From Hansfordia pulvinata (taxonomy: Eukaryota; Ascomycota; Sordariomycetes; Xylariales), in assembly GCA_006538405.1 (NCBI GenBank), contig BJKQ01000013.1:682001-746000 (forward strand): 64,000 nt of DNA. Direction: 5' to 3'. The notes below the pieces were generated by a model. It did no database searches, was not told where the DNA came from, and saw nothing but the letters and a program-made list of their open reading frames with translations. The position numbers were made by a program, and so were the translations under genes. Positions 24,678-36,781 of the stretch are shown piece after piece. Position 1 is the first letter of the stretch, and the number at the start of each line of letters is the position of its first letter.

Positions 24678-26320
24678 GGTAGTCTGGACCCCTCCGGTGT
24701 CGGTTAGGTTGTGCTGCGGATAGCCCCATTTTCTGTTGCAAGCAGCACCGACGCCACACCACGTGAGCAGAAGCCTCGTGGATGGTCGATGGGAGGGGAG
24801 GATCTAACCTTGTTTGCGCCATGCAGAGATTCGGGGTCGCTTGGGTTCGCGCCACTGACGGTGCATTCTGGGCCCCTGGAGCCGCCCTTGCCTTTCCCCG
24901 TTCCACACACACACCCCCGCCGTCTCGCGGGTCTAGATCCAAAAAGCCCTCTTTCTTGTTCAAGCAAGAAGGGTCCAGCCTCACACGCCTGCGTCCTTTC
25001 AATTGAATTGGAGATCTCGGCTCGTGGGCGGATGGTTGGGGGTGGGCTGAGGGGGTGTGTGCCCAGGGGAAAAGGGAAAAGGGAAAGGCGGCGGCGATGA
25101 TGGCGCTCGCCTCTCCCGCGGTGACACGAGTCCGGTGCCTCGAGACGTCCGGCTGGACGAACGGACAGACGGGCAATCGCAGCGCAAAAGGCAACCTCGA
25201 AGGGAAAGGAAAGGATGACATGGAGAGGGTCTTGCTGATCCTCGGCAAGCCCCGAGCGTGGCGCCCCTCCCCCCTCCCCCCTCCCCTTCCCCCCCGGGAG
25301 CCCAGAAAAAGCCATGTGCTTCTTTGCAGCTTGGCGCATGTTTTTTTTTTTCTCGACACACGCCACGAGTATGGAGGGTCGTCGCTACCAGCAGCCATTT
25401 TTATTGTTATTTTTGGGTGTTTTAGGGGGAATGGAGACAGAAGAGAGATGCAACTTGTCGTGGCAGCAGCAGATCGCATTGCTGCCGCACCGGCCCTCGT
25501 GGATCGCCACCTCTGAAATGACGCATTGAGCAAGGATAATCCGAATCCCCGGAGCTGAACTTGTTCATGGTGTCTCACCGATACGCGTGATGGGGCTGCT
25601 CTTCCCCCCGAGGGAGCAACACAAGATGTGAGGCTCCAGCTGCAGGGCGGAGCACTGCGTTGTGGTTGGTGCGTGTTCCCACGTCCCACGAGCTTTAATG
25701 AGACGAGTAATCATTTAACAAAAGAGTTGTTGGTTCCATCACGAAAGGGCAGCCATCAGTCAGCAGTCCGTGCCCCGAGGAGATATTGTAATGTCTAGTT
25801 GAAACCGACTTTGACTGTGCCGGGAAACCAATTTGGGAAGAAGTCGGGCAAAAAAGCATGGAAAAGCCTCACAAGGCTCGGGGCGGGCTACCCGAAGCAG
25901 AAGCTGGCCGCCTGGGCTGAGTCCGCCGCCCGAGTGGGATCGCGGTCGTGGGGTACAAGCACGCTGGGCCGTCCATCTCGTTTCGGTCTCGAGAGAGGGA
26001 GGGTTTGTGTGAGGGGGGAGGGAGTGATGCCCAGTGCCATTTGCTGTGGTGAGATTCGGGTCGAAAGAAGCATCGGCACAGAAACACTCTCGCCAAATGT
26101 TTCCGAAACCAGCCTCACGCGTCTGGCCCCCCTTTCCCGTCTTGTCGTGGGCCTCGTGGGGGTCGGCATACTCGTACGAGCGCGCGCGTGCGTGTCGAGG
26201 GTGTGGTGAGTCCCCGAGGCCTTGGCCGGCTGGCCCGACTCGCTGCTGGCCAGTGCTTGCCCAGCGGCAGCGCATCTCGAAACAAGGCGAGTTGCAGGAG
26301 GGGGGAGGGGAAGCCGTCCA

Positions 26321-26332
26321 ACGAGTACTCGT
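26321..26332. repeat. Dispersed palindrome, 12-nt copy ACGAGTACTCGT
   Basis: Perfect palindrome. Confidence 0.9.
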
Positions 26333-29300
26333 ACTGGTAGGAGAGACGGCGAGGCAGACAGCGTGGGAGGAGGTGAATGGGTGCTCCCTATTGGGCTGCA
26401 AGGCGGCTTCAGCTGCGTCGAGTCCCGCAGGCCCAGAACGTTGATGATGAGGACGACCTATGTGGTTGGAGATCGGGAGGCTGCGCCCAAGTTCCCCGGC
26501 CGTCGGGGAGATTGGCCAGCACGTGGGGGGAGGGGCGGCGGTCCAGCGGGCAGGTAGCCCAACGTCGCGTCGAGAAAAGCCACGGCGCATCCAAGTGTCG
26601 GCAGACGGACGGCTTCGTTGAGTCGCTGCTTCCTCACGGGATGGTAAGGCACGAGTACCTCTCATCAGTGCCGTGCGCACCTTCCGGGCCTTACGAAGTC
26701 ACCTACGGAGTGTGCAGATGCAAAGGCAAAGAAAGAGAGATAACAAGAGACAGAGGGAAAGGAGCGAGAGAGCTTGTTACTGCTCTTGGCTAGCCCGGCC
26801 CTCCCGTGCAAAGGTGTTGGAACACATGGATCCATTCAATCGCGCGGGAAGTACCTAGGTAGCTACCACCAACTCGAGGTAGAAGTCGCTACCTCGAAGC
26901 AGGTCGTGACGCGTGGAACGCCGTCGGCCTGGGATACCTCTGCACCAGCTTGTTTGCACACGGAAAGTGGGTTGCGAGGCAAGCGGCGGTCGGATCCCCG
27001 TGTGCGAGACGACTACTCGTGTCGCCCTAAAAGCCGACCTTCCAGTCTTTTGTCCTGAGCTCTACCAGACGAGTAGGTCATGATTACGTCGGAGCTGCGG
27101 GTGTCTTCGCCAGTGCCCTCCTGAGACTAAGCCCCGTTCCTCAGCTCGACCTACTAACTCGTTATGCCTCTAGCCGACCAACTTGACAGACAAGTCCCCG
27201 TTCCCACCTGTGGACCGTGTCCTAGATCGCCGGTGGGTGCGTGCTGGCCCTGCTTTCCTTCTTTCTTTTGAACTTGTTCCAACGTTGAGATCCCGGTGGA
27301 GTCCCCAGTCGGGCCATTTACCTGGCGCTTTGCAGGTCCGAGAGCCTCACACCGGATCACGGTCGTTTCTACGAGTAAGCACGGCGAGGGCAAGATGCAT
27401 TGATGGCCAGTCCGGCTTCCTTTCCCGCCTCCTACCCGCACTTGGGTGCATTGCCGGATGCTATGCCCGCACGAAGCACGAGTACGAGTACTCCGCGACC
27501 ACAACGCACGGTACCTGGATAATCCCGGCCCACCGTCGATTTCCTGTGGGTGCATGCTTTTGCGCTGTGCGTCTCAAACACGTCTGCGTCGCCCCCTCTC
27601 TTCTTGCCCGGCGACGTCTGCCGGCGAGGCTGGGCTCGCTCACTTACTGGCAACCAAACTTGAAGGTTAGAAAAAAGCACGGCAAGGGGGCGACAGTGGG
27701 ACCGGAACGGGCTTATTTTCACCCAAAAGAAACCTCGAAACTTCTCTCTTTCTCTCTTCCTCTCGCACTGACGGTGCTGGGCCTACAGGTACACAGAGAC
27801 GACGAAAAGAAGCCCGCACCCCCGCAACAGGCGCGATTCGGTTCAAACAACGGCGGTCCTGGAGCTGGGGCTGGTGGAGGAGAAACTCAAACTCGCCTGA
27901 TGGGGCCCCCTCTGCTCCACTCCCTTATCGAACGATTTTTTTGCTTCCTCTTACCGGATGAAGCGAGGCTCAATGGGCGCGGCGTGGGACAATGTCATAG
28001 ATCACCAAACGTGAGTGTCCTCCCGCTGAAAACACAGCTGAGCAGGAACAATCTCCAGTGGGGGAAGGAGAGGGGCCTCGGATTCAAGTCAACGACAGGT
28101 CTTGGATGTGCTTTACGCGTAGGTCCGCTTTGTCACGCCCAGCCCGCCGCCCAGCCAATGACACATGGCAAACCGTCACCTCGTCGCTCACCGCGTCGGT
28201 GTGCTGGCGGCCAGAGAAAGCACAACGACCTACTGGCTGGCCAAGCAAGCCCCAGCAGCGGTCGACGCAGGACTCGTCGGACGCAGACAACAAAGACACG
28301 CAGGCGCAGATGCAGGCGCAGGCGCAGGCGCAACGCAAAGGCCCCATCCCAGGGGCCTAGCCGCCGCGAGATTCACAGCTGCAAGATACGGCCATCACGC
28401 ATATCCGGGAGGGGTGCGCGGTCAGCAAAGTCCCTGCGGCCGTCGCTGCGAATAACATCTCGCCACAGCATCCTCTATGCTGCAGGTATCTTGCTTCCTG
28501 TCCTACTGTGCAGGTGTACAAAGGTAGGTACGCGTGTGTCGCTTTAAAGGCTTGTTATAATACGTATTTATATAATACGCGTAGGTGGTTGACTGCCCAG
28601 AACCTCATAAATCTTGGTTAGGTGTGACAAGTTCAATTGGGACTATCTGGGGCTAATAAGATCTCTCAAAAGGAGATATAAAAGCAAGACCGAACTCACC
28701 CCGTCGCCTCTGTCTGTGCGGCAGACAGCGCTGCCTGGATTGCACGGGCGAACCGGACCAGACCAGACCAGACCAGACCGCGGGCGACCCGTAGGGAACG
28801 AGCGTGACGGGGTGAGGCTATTCCTTAGCGGCACTGCTAATCAGGAACGGTCGGAAAACGGCTCTGCCAGGTTGGCATGTTTCTTCCAGCGCAACCACAA
28901 AAGGAAGGCTGGGAATACGAGAAGGCATCATACGGAGTACTTGAAGCAGCGCATGGTGGTGCCGTGCCGTGTTGCGTTGAGTCGTATGAGATGATGATGC
29001 GTTTTATGCTGCCGCTTGCGGTGAGAGCCGCTGCTGGGTCCAGGTCTCGTCACTGGTGCTGATCCCGCGACGAGCTGACGTCCTCTTGCCTGACACGGCA
29101 AACTCGTACGCGCGCACACCCATGTTTCTTGTCTTTCCCCCGTCAGTCTTTCTCTCATTTCTGTCAACTCCGGACATTGAGTTCGGACAGTAGCTCATGA
29201 TCCATCATCATGTGTCGGGCAACACAGCGCCGCCTCCCGAGAACAGCACCGCGCACAGACAAAAGCGCGGGAGCCCGCCCACCGAAAGGTCCCCGAGCGA

Positions 29301-29545
29301 CAGAGGAAGAAAAAGGACGAGGCCCCGGCCTGTCACCTCCAGTGTACGAGTGAGTACCTATCCAGACCAAAAGGACTCCCGCGCAACTTTCAGGGACTTC
29401 CGTAGACGCCGCAACACCGCCGCGCAGAGCAGGGATTTGGTGGCCCAGCCGATTGGCCACAGAACGACCAGGGTGAGAGGGATCACCCCAGCAGGGTCGA
29501 GAATCAGCGCGTGCGCCCAGGGGTCGCTCTCTTTTCTTTCTTTCT

Positions 29546-29565
29546 CCCCCCCCCCCCCCCCCCCC
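29546..29565. repeat. Poly-C run, 20 nt
   Basis: Unbroken C run after a CT-rich stretch. Confidence 0.9.
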
Positions 29566-30376
29566 ATTTGCATCACTTTTTCTTCCTTTCTCGGGGCCAC
29601 GTCCAACGGGCTGGAAACGCCCGGATGCGAGCCAAGGTACTTGTATCTCTGCACTGCCTCGCGTCCCCATCCACCAGGGCCCGTGGCTCTCATCCATCAT
29701 GATCAAGAACCCATCTGACTTTCTCTACTCGTATACGAGCGCGGCTCATCCTCGCCCAGGAGCGGAGGTGGCCTGGCATGCGATCCGCGACGGCCGACCA
29801 GGGCTGATGTATTGTTTATTTACTTTCAAGGTCGGTTCGGCGAACAGTCGCGACATCAACAGCAACGCGACAGTTCTTGTACGTCTTTAGCTTGTATGTC
29901 CGCGACAATGGTAGCCGACCCCAGAAGATGTACGCGTATTAGATTTCGGTTTCATCGCAGTAGCGGGAGATATCTCAGGGTGTCCAAGGTACTGCAACCA
30001 AGGCGGTACAGCATGAACAAAGTGCAGGTCGGGTGTCTGGGGTCCACCCGACACGTTCGAGTGTCCGAGATACATTGGAAGCACATGACACAATGGGCGA
30101 GACCCGACACAGGTGCGCGGCACTTTGCCGGGTCTACGAGTACCGGGGCTATGCGTGCAAGTATCCGCACTCGCACTCCGACCCGCCTCCGGGCCCTGGA
30201 GAAGATCCGTACATGTATCGTCCGTGGGAAGGTACTCGTACGAGCACAACCTTAGCGTTGCCCGACGGGGCAAGGCCTGGATGCCGAGCTGTGGGCTGAG
30301 CGGCTCCATGGGGCCTTACGGAGTACTCGCAGGTTCTAGGCCACCTCCTCGACCGCGCCGTCCGATGCTGTGCTTG

Positions 30377-30388
30377 ACGAGTACTCGT
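30377..30388. repeat. Dispersed palindrome, 12-nt copy ACGAGTACTCGT
   Basis: Perfect palindrome, 140 nt downstream of another half-site pair at 30232-30243. Confidence 0.9.
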
Positions 30389-33361
30389 ACTTTGCTGGGG
30401 CGGGTGGGCGGTGCGGATTCGACGTCGAAGGAGAGGGAGCCCGGAGCTGGGGACGCACCTGGTTGGTTGCTTGACTGATTGGTTGGATTTTTTTTTTGTC
30501 TCCTTCGTTTCTCTCCAGGCCAGGCCGCTCAGGTGCACGTTCAGCACTCTGTAGGAACAGGTTCGGCGGCCACCTGAGATCCCGGTCAGGTCCAGGGTAC
30601 GAGTGAGTGCTCGTGCTTGGTGGTCGCCTGCCAACCAACTCAACTGACCGACCACCGACCGACCGACCGACCGACCAACAGCCGATAACGAGACAAGACA
30701 CAGACAGACACCAGACAGCCCAAGCACCCGAGGGGACGGGCGGGGCTTCAAGTATTTACTTGCTTACCACGAGTGCCTTAGGTACCTACCTACCTAACTG
30801 CTTGCGCACCTGCTTGCCTACATGTATCTGATCAGGTACCTGCTTAGTTAGATGGCCACAGCCGCAACAGAGGCCCCATCGGGTTTTGTCTGACCGGTAC
30901 CTTAGGTAAGGCAGGTGCCTACCAGTAGCGGTAACAAGATACCTGTACAAAGCAAGTAGCGAGGTATGTAGGTTGCGAGGGCCCAGCCCCGAATACGATG
31001 CGATACCACAGAATCCCTCTTCTTCCCTGCCACCATCATCCATCATACTCGTACCTTCACTCGCATCTCCAGTCCCTAACTTACCTACCCTACCTACAGA
31101 TTGGGACAAGCAAGAAAGCTACACATCCAGGTCAATGAAAGGTAAGCCCATCAGACTCAAGACGCAGGCAGCCCTGGGCACCCGGCCTCTTGGGCCCGGC
31201 TGCTCCATCCGCGGGCCTTGACAAGTGAGCGCCAAGCTGGGTGCCGGGTTCTGGCCTCTTTTCCTCTCACACACTCTCTCCCTCTCCTATGCTCTGTTTC
31301 CTTCCTCTCTCTCTCTTCCTCTTGCTCGTAATTCCACTCTCCGTGTCTACGAGTACCTGGCTGACCTTCGAACCCCCCCTGCCTGACTGATCCCCACCGG
31401 GTTTCTGAAGCAGGGGCGGTTGGCAGGTACTTTTTAGCTGGCTGATCCCGGCCGAGGGGACCTGTTGGTCGTGGCGAAACGAAGAGTCGAAAATAAGATA
31501 AAGCGAAGACGGGCATCAACAGAACAGGAATTCTCCGTTATCCTGATCGCCGACCCAGAAATGTAGCCATCCATGTAACACGGGGAGGGGGGCGCGCTCC
31601 CCTGCTCCCCTGTCACCCTGTGAGGCGATCGTCAGCCAGCCCGCCCGCCAGCCAGCCAGCCAAACCACTATTGCCTCGTTGCCTGCGCCCGCAAGCCATC
31701 ATACTTGTTGTTAATGAGTATTGACTTTCCAGTCACGGTCCCTGCCTTCCGCCTCCTCCATTCTTGCTTGGTTTGGATGAGGAAATGCAACAAAATAGAA
31801 TATAACGAAAATACCTGGCGATTCGATCGCTCGAACGAGGGGGGTTGTCGCAACTCTGCAGATGGGCAGCATTGGCGGCACATCATGTCCACTAGAGACA
31901 GGCAAACAAGCTGCCTCTGCTATTGCTGCTGCTGCCGCTGTTGCTGCTGCTGCTTCGGACACACAGACCAGCCGCACCTCAAATAAGGTAGATACCGACC
32001 TGACCTGCTTACAGTGCAGTCTGTCGTATTCAGCTGCTGCATCCCACGCCCCGGGGGTGGCTCCAGAAATCTCGTAGTCGTAATAAGGTGTCCTAACTTA
32101 GTGCCCGTCCAGAACCAGGGCTGCCTCTTCCGCCTCCTGCGAGTGAGTATCCGGACCTCGTGCTCGTCAGGTCCAGTGCGGTCCAGAGTCGCCTTCAACT
32201 CGCTCTGACCAGAGTTGCCCCCATCCCCCCCCCCCTTGCACGTCATCGGGCTGTCAATGGGGAGGCGTTGTCTATGGGTATGCATTGCTCTCTGTCTCTG
32301 TGTGTGTGCGAGTACTCGCACCCCCCTTGCCCTTCGCTTGTCTGCCTGGCCGGCCCACCCGCCTCGCCCCGGCAAACAAGGCCAGGGAATTCGGAGGCTT
32401 GCTCTCTATCGAGCCCGGCGCCAACCTCCATGCCTGGCTCAATCTCCGGGCCCCCAGGCGAAGCATTCGAGTGGAAATTCCCCTACCGCTGCGCCGTGGA
32501 CACAGAATGCGAGACAGCCATGGAGATTGGTGAGGCGGCGCCGCCGTTCTTCGCCGTCGCCTGCACGTGCTCCTTGGGGGGCATCGATTATTGTCGTCAT
32601 ATTGTTATTATAGGAGGGAGAGCTGGCGCTAACTAGGTAGGTGCGTACGCGTAGGTCGTAGGTAAGTAGGTAGGTCGGTACCCAACTCGTGGTGCTGAGC
32701 TACGGAGGAGAAACGACAGGCGGGAGCAGCCAGCCAGCCTGGTGATGCTCCCACCCCTCCTCCGCTTCCTGCTCCTGGTTAGTCCTCCTCACCCCGGAGG
32801 TCTCGAACTTGGGCGTGTCCGTACCTACCTTTACGATGCCTACGTCTTACGAGTATGAGTATTCCCCTACACCTACACCCCTGACCTGCTCGCCTCTACG
32901 AGTGCTCGTACACCTATCCGCACACCCAACACACAGACACGCTCTCTCCTCTCTGTCTCTCTCTGTCTGTTCCCTTGTCCTCTCTCTCTCTCGCCCTCTC
33001 TCGCCCCCCTCTCTCTCTTACACACACTCTCAGAGCCCCGTCCATCTGTCCCAACCTAGATAGATCGCCCCGAGCACATGCGGGCTAGTTCAGGTCCCGG
33101 GGCCGGAGGCATCTCTTCAGAATCAAGCCATCCATTAGATAGAGATTCCCGCCCAGGGCACTAGGGGGTCAGAGATACCGCCCATACCAGGTTCCGTGCC
33201 AGCATCTCAAGTCTCAGCCGAAGCTAGAGCTAGCCGAAAAAGCAAAGCCCGTCCTCTGCTGCCGACACCACTCAGAGGCAGCGCAGACAGACTGGCAGGC
33301 AGGCAAGCAGGCGGGCGGGCGGGCGTGCGGGCGTACGAGTAGCAGGGTCCCCCGGATCGGC

Positions 33362-33387
33362 CCAATCGAGGACCCTTTCTATATATT
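33362..33387 (+). promoter_or_regulatory. CCAAT and TATA elements, candidate core promoter of the flbC-like gene
   Basis: CCAAT at 33362-33366 is followed 14 nt later by TATATATTT from 33380. These are ordinary fungal core elements and sit just before the long leader that runs to the start codon at 34202. The placement is supported by the loss of ATG triplets from 33417 onward. Transcription start not mapped; inferred near 33410. Confidence 0.5.
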
Positions 33388-33413
33388 TGCGCCGCCTCCC
33401 GGCAAGCCTTCTG

Positions 33414-33473
33414 ATGATCGACGTCTCCACACCCAAGATCTGGCCGGCTTGCCTACGCGGATCCCGAAGTTAG
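33414..33473 (+). other. Upstream ORF 1, 19 codons, in the flbC-like leader
   Basis: ATG ATC GAC ... AGT TAG, the only ATG between the TATA element and 34141. It may lie at the very 5' end of the message or just before it. If transcribed it could lower translation of the main ORF. Confidence 0.35.
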
Positions 33474-33512
33474 GAGCTCAGCAGCAGCAGCAGCACTCAC
33501 ACCTACTCTCTC

Positions 33513-33517
<5 letters not shown>

Positions 33518-33544
<27 letters not shown>
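33518..33544. repeat. (CA)n microsatellite in the leader
   Basis: About 13 CA dinucleotides, preceded by five CAG triplets at 33480-33495. Confidence 0.9.
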
Positions 33545-34140
33545 CTGCATCTGTCAGGCAACCTGGGGGACTACTTACTTACCTACAGCCGCCCCAGCCA
33601 GGTATCACACCACGCATCACCTCCCACATCCCACATCTACATCCTCCCCCCTGCCGGCCACCTTTGAGCCATTGGCTGCTCGGTATCACAAGCCCAGTCC
33701 AGCCAGCCCAGCCCGGTCCAGCCCCAAGTCCAAGCCCTTCAGCCCGCAGCAAGCCCTTCCCGGGAAATCCAGGCCACCGTCAAGAACAGCCCCCTCCCGG
33801 TTTCTTCAGCAGCTCCAGCAGAGCTGCCAGCACTCCACTCCGGTCCTGGCTCAGTAAGCTCCCACATTGGCGACGACAACGGCAACGACAACAACAACAA
33901 CAACCACAGCAACAAGAGCGACAGCGGAAAACATCGCCAACCTTGTTGCCGGAAGCTCGACCGCCCAGGTTGCAAGTCCCCCCCAAAGAGAAACAGGACA
34001 AAGCCCCCGGATTGTCGACCCGTTACCGAAAGACCCGGTTTGCAGAACCCATCCCCCGTCTGCAAGCAGATCATCACCCACCCCCGGTTCGACCTGCTGA
34101 GAAGGAGACTTTGGCTGTCGTGTAACTCGGAAGACGGCCC

Positions 34141-34188
34141 ATGTTCTACAGCGGCAGGGGAAAAGGCAGCCTGGCGTCTCTTCACTGA
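34141..34188 (+). other. Upstream ORF 2, 15 codons, 13 nt before the main start
   Basis: ATG TTC TAC ... CAC TGA, ending at 34188 just ahead of the proposed start codon at 34202. It is the first ATG after a 724-nt ATG-free stretch, which makes a translational role plausible. Confidence 0.45.
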
Positions 34189-34201
34189 ACAAACTCTCTC
34201 C

Positions 34202-36267
34202 ATGGATACTAGACTGGCAAGCTTCTCGTCGCGCAGACCGGCCGCGCACAGTTTACCTCAGTTCCAGCTCCCGCCCCCCAGTACTGACATGCAAACTCCT
34301 CGTATGTCCAAGTCTCTCTTTCTATCTCTGTCTCTGTCTCTCTCTCTCCCTTTCCGGTCCAGCAATCTTGTTTGTTTAATATCCCAACCCTCTCTCTTCT
34401 CTCTCTCCCTCTACCTCCTACCTACACCTTCCCACCTCCCCTTTTGGTTGCGCCTCTTGTCTCCTTTCTCGCTCCTGACCCGCGTCCCGCGCTGTCCCGT
34501 CCCAAACCTCATGCTGTGCCCTCCCACGGTGGTCCTGAGAGCGACGACGGAGACGACGAAGCCAAAGACGACGGCCAACAGGGACCGCAGAAGTGGCTGA
34601 CCGACTGACTGACTGGCATGATCGTAGGAGTGCCCGGAAGTGAGACCATCAGTCCTCTGCACAGCGGGGGCAGTTCGCAGGGCTCCAACGCCGGTGGCAT
34701 CACGCCTTACGCGCACAGCGGCTCCCAGGGCGGCCACCACTGGCTTCATGATTCCTCGTCCTACACCCTGAGCCCCATGAGCCACAGCCACCACGCACAG
34801 CACGGCCTGGGCCAGCAGCCGAACATGGCCATCCGCTCCCTCTACTCGCCCTCGGGCGCCGCCGCCGCCGCCGCCGCCTTTGGCGCCCGCAGCTCCCAGT
34901 CGCCCGCCACCGCCGACGCCATGGCCGCCGCCGCCGCGCCCCCTTACGACGCCATGTCGCCCCCCTTTCCCTCGCCCATATCCGCGGGAGGGTCGGCAGG
35001 GGGCGCACCGCCAGGCCTGCTGAGCCACTCGACTCACCACTCTCTCCAGCAGCAGCAGCAGCAGCAGCCGAACCCCGTCCTGGGCTCCCACCATGGCTCC
35101 CACCCGCCGACGCCGTCCAGCGCCGCGCCGCCACCTGACCCCTTCTCGAGGCCGCCCCCGTACTCGTCGGCGGCGGCGGCCCCCTCGTCCGCCCCGAGCT
35201 TCTCGTCCTCCGCCCCGAGCTTCTCCTCGTCGGCCGCCTTCTCGACCCATCTGCCTTCGCCCAGCTCGACGGCCCCGATGACGGCAACGTCGTCCGGGGC
35301 GGGTCTCGGTGGCGGCGGCGGCGGCGGCGGCGGCGGCAGCCGGTCGATGCCGCCCCTGACCTCGCACCACTCGTCGCCGATGCCGACGCCCACCCACTAC
35401 TCCCAGGCGCCCATGCCCCCGCACCACTACTCGCACCACCCGAGCCCGCACTCGCAGTACCCCTCCCGCTTCCCCGGCGGCGGCGGCGGCCTGCCCCCGG
35501 CCCTGGGCGGCGCCGTTCTGTCCAACATGAGCAATCCGGGCGGCCACATGTCCCTGGTGGGCGGCCTGACGAGCCCCGTGGGGTCTCACCACCACGGGGC
35601 CGGCGGCGGCGGCGGCGGCGCGGCGGCGTACGGCTTCCCCGCGCACCACGGGCTGTACCCGGGGGCCGGCGGCATCGCGGGCCACCACCACCCGGGGCAC
35701 CACCACCACCACGCGCAGGCCCAGCAGGAGCGCCCCTTCAAGTGCGACCAGTGCCCCCAGTCCTTCAACCGCAACCACGACCTCAAGCGGCACAAGCGCA
35801 TACACCTCGCCGTCAAGCCGTTCCCCTGCGGCTTCTGCGACAAGAGCTTCTCCCGGAAGGACGCTTTGAAGGTGCGTTGAGTCCACATATTTTTCTTTTT
35901 CTTTCCCTCTTTCTTTCCCTCTTTTTCACTCGTCTTCTTTTTTTTTCCGCTTTGTTCTCGAGTGAGACTCTAACAACGCCCCCCCATTCCCTGACCCCCC
36001 ACCCCCCTTTCCTCCCTTCCCCCACATGTTGGACCAACCAGGCCCTTAAGAGGAACGGAGAAGAGAGATGTAAAGAGAGCAAAACAAAAGACACATGACA
36101 CATGACACACACACAACGACGAGAACGTCACGGCTTACAAACGAGAACAGCGCCACCGACTGGTCAAGGGATGCGGAGACGGCAAGGAGCCCGGGGACGG
36201 CGGCGAGCGGGGCAGCCACCACGACTTTGGGTCGGACCACGAGCATCTCAAGGACGAGGACGACTGA
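34202..36267 (+). CDS. flbC: C2H2 zinc-finger transcription factor, FlbC-like
   Basis: Exons are 34202-34301, 34628-35871 and 36151-36267, giving 486 residues. FlbC-type factors activate conidiation genes in aspergilli. Exon 1 begins MDTRLASFSS and holds FQLPPPSTDMQTPR. Its donor GTATGT (34302) joins in phase 1 to the acceptor GTAG at 34627. The middle is low-complexity: poly-Ala, a seven-Gln run, Ser/Pro and Gly tracts, and His-rich blocks. The fingers are at the C-terminus: Cys406/409 with His422/426 (C-x2-C-x12-H-x3-H), then Cys434/437, His450 and Cys456, a C2HC variant finished only after intron 2 (RHRLVKGC). A Ser/Asp/Glu tail follows. Using the ATG at 34618 instead would lose 34 conserved-looking N-terminal residues and add four from intron sequence. 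The family name rests on the finger sequence and C-terminal layout, recalled and not searched. The zinc-finger call is certain; FlbC orthology is likely. Confidence 0.8.
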
Positions 36268-36728
36268 AAGAAGAAAAACGAAAACGAAAACACAACACGA
36301 AGAAAACAGAAAGGGGGGCTCGTCGGCCCCACTTTCCCCATCCCGGCTACACAGCACACACACACACACAGACACACACACAGACACACACACACTCACG
36401 CACAGCACACACGATTTATAGAACGCATGGGTATCTTTTCTTCGGGGAAACAAGGGGTTACGGGGATATTTTGGATATTTTGGTTTCATTTCCTTTTTAT
36501 TTCACAACTCTTTTTTTGGATAGGTCCTCTGGTGGGAAAGGGGTGTCTTGGGAAAAGGGGAAAGCGGACAGACGCCTCACCACACACCACCCTCCCTCTC
36601 CTAACTCGAAACGATTCATCATACCTGAACAACGCCTCTTCTTCCTCCGACCCAGGAAATGAAATGATATCAACAAAGTCGAAACACACCCGGATTGGGA
36701 GTACGTCAGGGAAGGGATGGGCATTGGG

Positions 36729-36734
36729 AATAAA
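36729..36734 (+). terminator. AATAAA, possible polyadenylation signal
   Basis: Canonical hexamer about 460 nt after the stop codon of the flbC-like gene. Fungal signals are degenerate, so this is only suggestive. Confidence 0.3.
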
Positions 36735-36781
36735 GGGAAATGAGGGTCGGGGTTGGGGGGGGGGAGACAACGACATCACGC

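Larger units (their letters stand above)
20001..33060. other. Spacer, palindrome-rich second part of the gene-poor interval
   Basis: No gene supported. This is the densest stretch of the palindrome family (20.2, 20.55, 20.67, 21.1, 21.45, 21.95, 22.3, 22.4, 22.85, 22.95, 23.1, 23.3, 24.1, 24.66, 26.17, 26.32, 27.48, 30.23, 30.38, 32.32 and 32.85 kb), mixed with AGGTAGGTACC-type words. The 454-codon frame at 27183-28547 (+) and the 344- and 306-codon frames at 24655-25689 and 25760-26680 (-) lack codon bias, family motifs or introns. The motif itself writes recurring Tyr-Glu-Tyr and Ser-Thr-Arg words into them. Confidence 0.6.

Noticed and set aside
24655..26680. 344- and 306-codon frames on the minus strand
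   Set aside because: Arg/Ser/Pro/His-rich composition, no third-position bias, no recognisable domain.
27183..28547. 454-codon open frame on the plus strand
   Set aside because: Longest frame in the 12.9-34 kb spacer, but no codon bias, no motif, Arg-rich end driven by a CAGGCG repeat, and it contains dispersed palindromes. Chance frame in GC-rich DNA.
33420..33490. 5S rRNA-like word GATCCCGAAGTTAGGAGCTC
   Set aside because: Only a short resemblance; the rest of the 5S structure is absent and the site is in the flbC-like leader.
34411..35886. 491-codon minus-strand frame
   Set aside because: Antisense shadow of the GC-rich flbC-like exon; Arg/Ala/Gly/Val composition mirrors that gene's codon bias.
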